In this document: piece after piece, positions 55,486 to 64,000 of the stretch
Layout: every line of letters starts with the position of its first letter
Position numbering within the stretch: position 1 is the stretch's first letter
Assembly (NCBI RefSeq): GCF_052324685.1
Contig: NC_135211.1
Coordinates: 404,501-468,500, forward strand
Origin: Brachyhypopomus gauderio
Taxonomy: Eukaryota; Chordata; Actinopteri; Gymnotiformes; Hypopomidae
Direction: 5' to 3'
DNA length: 64,000 nucleotides
Position numbers and translations under genes: made by a program
The notes under the pieces: model-generated
What the model saw: the letters and a program-made list of their open reading frames with translations, nothing else
Database searches by the model: none
Told to the model about the DNA's origin: nothing

Positions 55486-56022
55486 TTATTCAGCTAAACA
55501 TGAGATTTGAAATGTAAGCCAACATTTAGTACATTTAACCTGTTTTCGGCGGCGGTGACTCTTCCCCTGGGCTGCATCAGTGCTTGACCCAGCGTCAGCA
55601 GCATTAGCAAACGGGTGTTTTGCGTTTAAATGGTACTTCAGACTGGTAGAACTCCTACAATAAACTAATTCCGCGTTGTATAAGCTGCAAACAACTTTAG
55701 TCTTGTCAATGTCTCCATTAGGAAGCTTCTTAAAAATGAATTTTCCATGAAGCAAACCTGGCGGCTTCGTGGCTGCATCCATGTAAGCACACATGCAATT
55801 TGTTGTGGGTGGTAATTCACAGGTTTGAAAACTCGTTCTCGCCCCCTACTGTGCAATTTGGTTAGGAATACAGCCGAGCTAAACTATCAAGGTGAATGTC
55901 ATCAGTTTGCTTACCTATTTTGACCCAGTTCCCAACCCAACTTTAAGAATAGATTAACGGCGATATTTTTTATTTCGCCCGATAAGAGTATAAAATTATC
56001 TAATGCTGATAACGGCCCACCA

Positions 56023-56030
<8 letters not shown>
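55486..56030 (-). pseudogene. hAT transposase N-terminus (ZBED-like BED finger)
   Basis: On the minus strand, 55794-55486 encodes a BED-type finger region: LPNGDIDKTKVVCSLYNAEL and SLKYHLNAKHPFANA. The first expected pair of zinc ligands is now C-x-x-Y, so one cysteine is lost. The frame ends soon after in a lysine-rich stretch with no catalytic domain. This is a 5' fragment of an old hAT element. Confidence 0.75.
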
Positions 56031-56056
<26 letters not shown>

Positions 56057-56059
<3 letters not shown>

Positions 56060-56669
56060 TTGTACCTGGCAAGATCCTCTCCATGTTACCTGATAGGAAT
56101 GGTCTTCAAGATATGACTGGAACATACACATGAGCGCTCTGACAAGTCCCCAAAATTCCCTAAATTATGAAAAAATAATGTTTTTAAGAAAATGCGTAAA
56201 ACCTCAAATTACACAACATAAATAAAAGAAAAACATTTACAAAAACAGTAAGAAAAATGTATAAAATACGGTGTAATCTTACCTTGGTGGCAGATGAGCC
56301 TGGATAACGGCTGATGAGAGAGGGAGGGAGGAAGGGATACATACTGTACAGGTAGCCTACAGACTGGCACGGAACAAAGCATAGATACAGCACTTACTGT
56401 ACACTTTACAGTAAACAAAACAATTGCACTTTCTTTACACAAAATTACGTAAATTTGCATGAATCTCATGCACGAGAATATATAGTATAACCTGAGAAGA
56501 ACATGATTCACGTCTGTGAGGTCATTGTGGAACTACTGGCAGCATCTGAGAAATCAGCGTTTCATAACTTGAGCAAGATTCGCAACTTGAGCAGAAATTT
56601 TGTTTGCACCGATGTTCCAAACTCGAAAAATTCGTAAGTGGGGCTGTTCATAACTCGAGGTACCACTGA
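56057..56669. mobile_element. Tigger/pogo-like element, rearranged
   Basis: CAGTTGTACCT at the left and AGGTACCACTG at the right are near-inverted ends of the CAGTGGTACCTCGA type known from pogo/Tigger elements. The left flank has TA; the right does not. A piece of L2 LINE (56075-56125, matching 1755-1800) sits directly after the left end, so the element is composite. No transposase frame is seen. Confidence 0.45.
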
Positions 56670-56684
56670 ATGATTTTGCAATGG

Positions 56685-56760
56685 GATGTCCAACCAGCAA
56701 GTACATATCAGTTGGCCAGGTGTCCATATACCTTTGGCCATAAAAGGCATTTTTATATTG
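56685..56760. repeat. DNA-transposon end with GGCCA...GGTGTCCATATAC
   Basis: GTCCAACCAGCAAGTACATA and CCAGGTGTCCATATACC resemble the ends of a common fish MITE. A weaker partner in the opposite sense lies near 55066-55110 (AAAAGTATGTGGCCATC, TTCAGGTGTTTCTGTC). Together they may frame one larger element. Confidence 0.45.
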
Positions 56761-56969
56761 CCTGTAATAATTCCTCTGTTAATCATTTTTTAAATATTGC
56801 TTGTAATAATCCTGTTGTCCATCATTTCAGGGACCACACTGATATGGAGTCCGATATGGAGGTTTTGTAGTCCTATATGGAGTCGGATACGGAGACTGTA
56901 ATCTCATGGCGTTCCTGACAGTTGTACAAGAATGACATCAAATGATGTTGTCTGAAGATCAATAAAATA

Positions 56970-57430
56970 CCCATTTTATCATAATGTAGTGCAGAATGTC
57001 TTTGTCTAGAGATAGATACCCACTGTCACAGTACAGCCCCTGGCCTCTTCCCTTGGGCATGTATGTGTAGATATGTGCATATGTACATCCTTTATGTTTC
57101 GTTCAATGTGTGTGTGTGTGTGTGTGTGTATATCCGTCTCACCTGTGTCTCATCTCCTCAATATCATGCAGTGCACTTTGGTCTTGTTTATTTGAAGATA
57201 TATGATGTGTATCTGTGTTGTGAACATCACTCGTCTTTGTTGAGTCTACCCTATGTCTGAGTTTTGCTCTGTATACATACTGTGTTTATGTAATTGCTAG
57301 GTGCAAGTGCACAGCATTCTTTGCTAAATAAAAGAGCAAGGGATGCCTCATCTCAGCATCCTGCCTACCCTTGCATCACATCCATTTTATCATAATATAG
57401 TGCAGATTGTCTGTCTAGAGATGGATATCA
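56970..57430. repeat. LTR-like segment between two 45-50 bp direct repeats
   Basis: CCATTTTATCATAATGTAGTGCAG at 56971 and CCATTTTATCATAATATAGTGCAG at 57382 begin two similar stretches that continue to TCTAGAGATAGATAC and TCTAGAGATGGATAT. (Each block is split here into parts under 20 bases: CCATTTTATCATAAT and TAGTGCAG.) Between them, 57024-57381 runs from TGTCACAGTACAG to CTTGCATCACA and contains CTAAATAAAAGAGC. It looks like a solo LTR. Confidence 0.5.
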
Positions 57431-57566
57431 GAGATCCTCAGAATTCAGATGATGTATCAGATGATGTATCAAAAACAGTGTAGATATTGGATATCATTAT
57501 AAAATATTATGTTCCTTGTGAGCGTACTTGCAATTATGAATAAAACATGTTAAACATACTAGATAT

Positions 57567-57933
57567 TGTAACACCACTAGCGTTGAGTGATTAGAAGGCG
57601 GACGCTAAGAGCCAGATTTATTAGACACAAATCCAAGCTTATAGTCATTATCACCGTACATAGTCAAAAAGCCAGGTAGTTCAGGGAATAACAAATGGCT
57701 AACATGCATTACAAGTCAGGACATCCTAGAAGACAAGACCCGAGATAACAAGGGGACTAATCCAGAAACAGGTGACAACTATAACAAGGGGCGTGGTTGC
57801 AAATAGACAAGAGGGAACAACTGAAATAACAAAAAGAGCATGTGAAACGAATACACAAGCACATGGAACAAGAAAACAATGAAACAAGTCATGATAAACA
57901 TGACTGATAGGTGGTGCGGGGCTAGATGTGACA
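57567..57933 (-). mobile_element. Possible solo LTR
   Basis: It runs from TGTAACACCACTAG to CTAGATGTGACA, so it is TG...CA in either direction. The GAGCCAGATTTATTAGAC stretch mirrors GAGCGAGATTTATTGAAG of the LTR-like segment at 60367. I found no matching target duplication. Confidence 0.45.
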
Positions 57934-59040
57934 CACTAATTTTGATGTAGAATGATATAATTATAGATATATCATGGGTTAAAGCAAGAAATTTTAATTT
58001 GAAAATTTTTCCTGGCAAAAGACAATGCCAGCAATTACTGAAAATGTATAGTTGGGTCACGGCCTCCTTTGCCTAATTCTAAACAATAAACAGATTTATA
58101 AAGTATATTTATCTAAACAGCCTGTGTAAAGAGAGAAGAGAGAATCTATGAAGCGTCAAAATGCAACACCTGAGCATTAAATGAACATAAATGTTTATAT
58201 AATGGAGTTATCTGGGGGTCCTCTTCCAAATTATTTAAAGATCAAGTCAAATTTAGTGAATCCTGGTGAGTTTTAAAAAGGTATGAAGCTCTCTTGTTTT
58301 TATCAGATTCACTATCGCCGTAAGTTTACCTGCTTTAAGTAGGTATGTTACAAAAAATTAAATGTCCAAAAATGGCAAATTAAATCACAACACTGGATAG
58401 AGCTTTTAAATACAAACACCATCCATGTTAAATTGGTTTAGAAATAAAAAAGCTGACATTTTAATTGCGCCTTTTTTCTCCGACTGTATTAAAGCTAAAT
58501 GAAGAAAAGTCTGTGATCGGTGGAGAGATTCTTCAGTATAAATAACCATAACTTCTATATTTCACTACAAATACAAATAAAATTTGAAATGTAGTCACTT
58601 TATAGTATGGACATGACATTATAATATTCAAAATGAATGAACAAATGAATATTTAATGATTAATCTTTAAATTAATTAATAAATAAGTCAGGTAATCATG
58701 GTGAAATAAAAAAAAAACAAAATTTCTATTAAATTCTGAGAGAATGCTGTAAACTAAAGATTCTGTTAATACAATTAAGACACAATATGTTTAAAACAGG
58801 CGTAGGCATGATTAATTCATTATTTATTTATTTATTACTGTTATTAAAATTATCGGATACAAGACAACTCAAAGAAATTATGCCAATAAAGTTTAAAAGA
58901 ATTGCAACTATTATGATTATAGTTCGTTTTAATATATAAAATATTTAATAAATATTTTGTGTTGGTTTAGGACATAAATTATGTGATTTTGTTTTTTGCC
59001 TTACGCCGTAAGTTATTGGCAAAAATTACGTAATTGCAGT
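57934..59040. other. AT-rich DNA without recognisable features
   Basis: About 1.1 kb of AT-rich sequence. I found no convincing gene, terminal repeat or RNA in it; the short frames look random. Confidence 0.5.
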
Positions 59041-59056
59041 GGCCTCGCCACTGAAA

Positions 59057-59303
59057 AATTCAGGTTCAGGTCGAAATTCAGGTTTGGGTCGCAATTCAGG
59101 TTCAGGTCGAAATTCAGGTTCGGGTCAAAATTCAGGTTCGGGTCGAAATTCAGGTTCGGGTCGAAATTCAGGTTCAGGTCGAAATTCAGGTTCAGGTTGA
59201 AATTCAGGTTCAGGTTGAAATTCAGGTTCAGGTTGAAATTCAGGTTCAGGTTGAAATTCAGGTTCAGGTTGAAATTCAGGTTCAGGTTGAAATTCGGGTC
59301 GGG
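59057..59303. repeat. 18-bp minisatellite (AATTCAGGTTCAGGTCGA)
   Basis: About 13 head-to-tail copies of an 18-bp unit. The first copies end in GGTC and vary (TTTGGG, TTCGGG); the later ones end in GGTT and are nearly identical. Because 18 is divisible by three, several frames on both strands stay open across it, giving artificial peptides such as repeated FRFRSK or PEFQPE. Confidence 0.93.
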
Positions 59304-59531
59304 AATGCATTCGGGATACTTAGGATGAGCAAACAAACTCAGAGCTAATCGAACTGCATCTGGCAAATCACAAAACATATCAGAGGTTATTGGGAGGTGC
59401 GTCTTTCTGCTAAATGTCCTGTAAGGGTGCGATCCCTGTTTGGCGTGTAAGTGGCATGTAAGCAGCACGAAAGTGACCACTGTGCCACCCAGAAATGGCA
59501 CCTTGTGGCAGCTGCCACATAATCGTGGCCA

Positions 59532-59915
59532 GTGATGCCGGTAACGCGTTACTTAGTAACGCGTTACTGTAGTCGGACTACTTTTTTCAGTAACGAGTAG
59601 TCTAACGCAACTACTATTTAAAAACTAGTAGTCAGATTAAAGTTACTTATCTAAAACATCGTGCGTTACTATTTCTGCATTTCGGGGGAACGTAGGTTAT
59701 TCATTCTTATTTTTTGGCTACACGTTTCTTGCGCGGTTATGTCATTTCTGCGGCGCCAAAGTCAGATGGAAGGAGAGGGTCGCCTTTAGCAGCTGGAAAT
59801 ACAGGCATTATTTTGATTTTATTTCGGTTAAGGATGACAACATTAAGGTGCGTTGTACACTCTGTGCTGGCGACAGAGTGCTGTCTACTTTCAAAAACAC
59901 AACGTCAAACCTGAA
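59532..59915 (+). pseudogene. hAT element 5' end with BED-finger fragment
   Basis: The terminus CAGTGATGCCGGTAACGC at 59532 is followed by the GCGTTACT repeats typical of a fish hAT family. The plus-strand reading near 59805-59915 gives KDDNIKVRCTLCAGDRVLST and then FKNTTSNLKK, the start of a BED-type finger of a hAT transposase. It is truncated at about 59916, where another repeat begins. Confidence 0.7.
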
Positions 59916-60169
59916 AAAAACCGGGGGGTGGCGGCGAACGTAAATTGTTACCGGGCGGGGTGTAAAATGGACTAAATTCAGTATTATATCACGATCTATC
60001 GATCGCCGGTGGTTGGCGCCAGATCGAACTAGTAACTCATTGAATCATAGATATGGATCAGAGGTAAATAAACTAGATTTTTTTTCGGCGTGAGATATCG
60101 AAAGTGTGGCGTGTGAAGACAGTCAAATGCGTGTGTCTCACGCTCAATGCGTGAGAATTGGCAACCCTG
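59916..60169. mobile_element. MITE fragment related to 2270-2479
   Basis: The shared blocks GTGTAAAATGGACTAAA, GGTTGGCGCCAGA and the end TTGGCAACCCTG match the nested MITE at 2270-2479. The left inverted repeat is missing. An insertion of about 80 bp separates the shared blocks. Confidence 0.65.
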
Positions 60170-60366
60170 TAAGTGGGCGGAGTTGAACAGAAAGACTGTC
60201 TTATTTATTTATTTATTTTAAAAACAACAAAGCCTATTTCAAGAAAAAGTTTACAAATGCCAGTGTCATTTTTGATGTTCCGGTTAAACCAGCCGACATC
60301 CATTCACAGTGTTTGAACTCACCAGAGTCTCGCTCTCTCGCTGTGTCCTTGATGGGTCTGGTGTTA

Positions 60367-60812
60367 TGTAACGAGGCTCGCTCCCCGGAGCGAGAAGACG
60401 GACACAATCGCTGAGAAGAGCGAGATTTATTGAAGGGAATACCAGAATCGTTGTCGCTTAGCCAGGCAGGGTCAATAACAGGAGGGCAGTCCGAATAACA
60501 CGCGAACACGGGCATAACGACGACAGGGGAACACAAGAACAGACAAAGAATACCAAAACAAGAACACACTACGGCCAGGTATACGGTCAAACATCCAAGA
60601 TATGAAAACACCAGACAAAGGACAAGGGAGACTCAGGGGTTTATAAACATGGGACAGAAAACGAGGGACAGGTGTGAACGATAATACAGGGGCGTGGTAA
60701 CAAACGAGGAATCACGAAGACAAACGAGCTGGGCGGGATGAACAGGCAGGGAACACGGACATAAGGGAACCCAGAGTGGCAGCTACGAGAGGGGGCGTTG
60801 CCCTACGTGACA
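60367..60812 (-). mobile_element. LTR-like segment, relative of the solo LTR at 52557
   Basis: On the minus strand it runs TGTCACGTAGGGC...CTCGTTACA and includes CAATAAATCTCGCTC followed by GTGTCCGTC, as in the solo LTR at 52557-53064. The 5-bp flanks do not match (TGTTA against GATCC), so it may be a recombined or truncated LTR. Its right side abuts the LINE at 60813. Confidence 0.65.
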
Positions 60813-60833
60813 GATCCCTGTCATCTAAAGCAT

Positions 60834-61789
60834 CAGTGGCGTGCACACATAGACATCAGGTGGTGCTAAAGCACCACCAACTCTGCCCTTTATCAACGAA
60901 AGTGCCCTTTTGAAACTTCGGTTTTCATTTTACTGAGGTCGGTTTGAAATGATCTTTTGAAAACCTGAGCGATTAAAAACAATGCCCTGAAATGCGCCAC
61001 CACCTCGCACACACCCGACCTCTCTCTTCCTTCAACACCAGATGCACTGCAGCAGCAGTTTAGTTCAGCGAGTGGAAGGAAGCGTCTTCAGCACAGCACA
61101 CACGGTCACAGATAGACTTCTTCTCCCGTGCCCCACCAGCCAGGTCACATACATATCAAGTTTGCCCTCTAAGCCCAACGTGAAATAATTTTCTTGTGCT
61201 GTAAAATGTCTCATACAGCACCAAACTACTAAGCATTTTTAGCCGACTGGTCAAATGATAAACTAGTCGCTCTAGCCCACATACAAATAATTAAGGTAGA
61301 GTTTGCAAATCTATGTGTTAAGCTGAATGTTTTCTGTTGTATAGGTTTTGTTAGGCAACATAAATTAACACATTCATTTGTGAAAGAAGAAACGGGAAGT
61401 TCCCCACTACCTGTGAAAAATGCCCATCTGCATTCATGTAATGACAACACTCAGTAGCCTATAACTCCTAACTCTTAATTGTAGGCCTATATTGATTTAC
61501 TAATTGCAAAATATATGTAACAAGGCCTGCAGACAGTGGAGGGTAAACAGAAGTTAACTGAAGGACATGCATATATATAGTTAATATTGGATATGAATTT
61601 TATCAGTTGGCTGCGTGACTTTTCTCCATTGAAAACTCACGTTTAGAGAATGTTACAAATAAAATGTCAAATTTGGTTCAACATGTGCTCGTAATTTTTT
61701 TAGAATTAAATGTACCACGTGCACTAAAAAGTGCCCTTCAATCACCCCCCCCGAGCACTTGCCCCCCAAAATCTCTGTGCACGCCACTG
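60834..61789. mobile_element. hAT element in the LINE
   Basis: Inverted ends CAGTGGCGTGCACA and TGTGCACGCCACTG, with a perfect 8-bp duplication TAAAGCAT at 60826-60833 and 61790-61797. The minus-strand LINE copy near 6112 shows the empty site. The element is 956 bp. No transposase frame was found, so it is non-autonomous. Confidence 0.93.
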
Positions 61790-62989
61790 TAAAGCATTGC
61801 TTGTTAATGAAATGATTACCGACCATAATCTATGCATGTTTTGCTTGACAGAAACCTGGACCCAGCCAGACGACTATATGGCCCTAAACGAAGCTTCTCC
61901 CTCTGGCTATAGATATGTTCATAACCCCCGTCCAAATGGTCGAGGAGGTGGTGTCGCCACAATATATGACTCCGAAAATCCGGCCTCAAGTTTAATTCTT
62001 TTACATCTCATTCTCACTGTATCAAATTTATCAACCAACAAAGTGTCACAGTCCTTTATGTTAATTACTATTTACCGCCCCCCTGGTTCATACTCTGAGT
62101 TCTTGCAGGAGTTTTCGGACTTCCTGTCTCAGTGAAGTGATTATAGTTGGTGATTTTAACATACATTTTGAAAATCTATGTGACTCTTTTAGCATAAATT
62201 TTCAAGCAATTCTTGATTCAATGGGTATCACTCAGAATGTGATGGATCCTACGCATAACTGTAGTCATACTTTAGACTTGGTTTTATCATTTGGTTTTGA
62301 CATATCCAGTTTAGCAATTCTTCCTCAGAGTGAGGCTGTTTCTGACCACAGCCTCATAACGTACAAATTGCGTTTGAACGACGGTATTGATCGGCCGCCC
62401 CACTTCCAAATTAAACGAACTATAACATATAGTACCATAGCCACGCTCACTGATATTTTGCCGGATCTGACAAACATTGATCCACCTGTAGCTCCGGAAG
62501 GACTAGAGCATTTTACAGAGCACATTGAGACTTCTCTTTGTACAGCTTTAAACAAGGTTGTGCGAGTCGTTGAGAGAAGAATAGCGCCTTCGTACAATGA
62601 ACACACGCGTATCTCAAACGAGCCGCACGAATCCTGGAGCGTAAATGGTGAAATTCTAAGTTAGAAGTGTATAGAGGATCATGGAAATGGAGCCTTGTTG
62701 AATATAAGCATGCCCTCCATATGGCAGAATTCTCATATTTATTGACTTTAATAGAAAAAATTTAAAACAATTCAGGACTCTTATTTAAAACTGTTTCTAG
62801 CCTAATGAGGAGTCATGAACAAATCAATTTACTAATCCCACTAGAGTGCAGCAATAACAATTTTATGAAATTCTTTAATGATAAGATTGATCAAATTAGG
62901 GAAAAAATTTGTCATGCTATCTCAGAGCCGGTCAACCTGCCAATGTACCTTGACAGCTGTCTGGTCAGCTCTGATGCCCTTTTAAGCAA

Positions 62990-63300
62990 GGTTTATGTCG
63001 CGAGCAGCGTGAGGGTCCATGCGCCAAAAATGACGTAATCGCGGTGGCTCCGCATGTGTGCGAGGGCCTTCTGCGCTGTTGGTTCGCGAGGTCGTGCACC
63101 TCTCCAATTTTGTAACTTTACGCACGCTGCGCTTCTGCGCAATGAACAAAGTTCATACACCTTTACAAGGTAGAATTCAAGCACTTGTACGTCACTTTCA
63201 AGGTCCGTTTCAATATTTTCCAGCACCTTAAACATAATTAAGAAATAATTTGCTTTTTTATCACACTATTTAATGGTTTATTTTCAAAACGTTCACGTTC
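62990..63300. repeat. Insertion in the LINE, possibly Harbinger-like
   Basis: The LINE reading is lost between about 62990 and 63300. The insert starts GGTTTATGTCGCGAGCAGCG and contains GCGTGAGGGTCC and GCGCTTCTGCGCAATG. The start resembles fish PIF/Harbinger ends, but I could not find a matching right end or duplication. Confidence 0.35.
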
Positions 63301-64000
63301 TCTCATGTTTTGCCCTGGAATTACAAGAGGCTTGTATTTGTTAACATAATACAAGAGAACTGTTCAGTTAGACAGCTGTTTGTCAGACAGCCCTCCACAT
63401 GCATACTAGATTCCATACCAACCCATCTACTTAAAGGATTACTGCACAGCAATGTAGAACCTTTGATTACCATAATTAACTATTCTCTGATCCTGGGCTA
63501 CATTCCCAGTTCAGTTAAACTTGCAGTCATCAAGCCACTATTTAAATCCCCAAGAACTGTCCAACTATAGGCCAATCTCTAATCTGTCATTCATATCCAA
63601 AATTTTAGAGAAAGTAGTTTCTTCATAACTCTCTTCCTTCTTACAGACAGACATGTCAGAGTTATTTCAGTCTGGATTTAGACCTCATCACAGCACTGAA
63701 ACGGCACTGACTAAAGTACTAAACGATCTCTTAATATCCTCTGATAAAGGACACGTTTCATTTCTCATACTGCTAGACCTCAGTGCTATTTTTGACACCA
63801 TTGATCATAATCTACTTAATAGGCTGGAGACACTCATTGGTATAAGAGGTCAAGCACTCTCCTGGTTCAGGTCCTACCTAACAGATCATTACCAATTTGT
63901 ACTAGTAAATAACAAATGCTCAGAGCATTCTAAGGTGAAATATGGTGTCCCACAAGGGTCTGTACTGGGCCCCATATTATTCTAATTATATATGCTACCA

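Larger units (their letters stand above)
60813..64000 (+). pseudogene. L2-type LINE, plus strand, runs off the window
   Basis: Same family as the minus-strand LINE at 4736-6260. The endonuclease runs from 61798, with LTETWTQPDDY, YRPPGSYSEF, then a break near 62134 and VGDFNIHFENL at 62140. The linker (62400-62990) carries an insertion at about 62990-63300. Reverse transcriptase follows from 63305 in pieces, with [47 protein letters not shown] and [14 protein letters not shown] ending near 63985. There are several stops and frameshifts. A hAT element interrupts the 5' part. The copy is dead. Confidence 0.88.

Noticed and set aside
58996..59501. Open frames of 110 and 162 codons across the 18-bp repeat
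   Set aside because: They exist on both strands only because the unit is a multiple of three; composition is repeat-driven and there is no splice or start support.
57590..60812. tRNA or other structured RNA genes
   Set aside because: I searched by eye for A and B box-like patterns and cloverleaf arms and found none convincing; this is not a substitute for a covariance search.

Overview
This is nuclear DNA of a teleost fish. Spliced vertebrate genes with GT-AG introns sit in very repeat-rich DNA full of fish-type LINEs, hAT elements, BEL/Pao and Ty3/Gypsy retrotransposons. The exact species cannot be read from the sequence. No bacterial, viral-genome or CRISPR features were found.

Host genes. 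(1) 6390-8748 (+): the last five coding exons of an alanine aminotransferase, most like gpt2; its 5' half lies left of the window, behind LINE-filled intron. (2) 40468-41957 (+): a compact ten-exon gene for a 252-residue borealin-like chromosomal passenger protein. (3) 43151-49240 (-): complete dnaja2, nine coding exons, 412 aa, ending in a CAHQ prenylation box; it is convergent with the borealin-like gene and starts in a CpG-rich promoter. (4) 53182-54144 (+): three exons of a small protein of unknown function. GPT2 and DNAJA2 are also close neighbours in the human genome, so the host order looks conserved while the DNA between them has been inflated by transposons.

Transposon layout. 1-6260 is a pile of L2-type LINE fragments on the minus strand, interrupted by a hAT MITE with its own nested element and by a (TGGA)n-tailed retroposon. 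11030-12995 is a decayed Gypsy pol. 12996-21692 is hAT copy A, split by a complete BEL/Pao element (BEL1) whose two 564-bp LTRs look identical. 21693-24246 holds AT repeats, a satellite-like array, a LINE fragment and palindromic MITEs. 24247-40348 is a second, independently inserted copy (B) of the same hAT. It carries another hAT MITE and a second BEL/Pao element (BEL2, opposite strand), which itself contains a near-pristine 6.6-kb Ty3/Gypsy element with integrase upstream of reverse transcriptase (Gmr1-type order). Copy B ends only about 120 bp before the borealin-like start codon. From 49430 to the right end are minisatellites, solo LTRs, hAT fragments and, at 60813-64000, a plus-strand LINE interrupted by a clean hAT insertion.

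Most striking points: two unrelated BEL/Pao elements integrated one nucleotide apart at the same site of two hAT copies; a gag-PR-IN-RT-RH Gypsy element with one long open frame; and a 52-bp tandem array in dnaja2 that multiplies the exon 3 splice donor five times.
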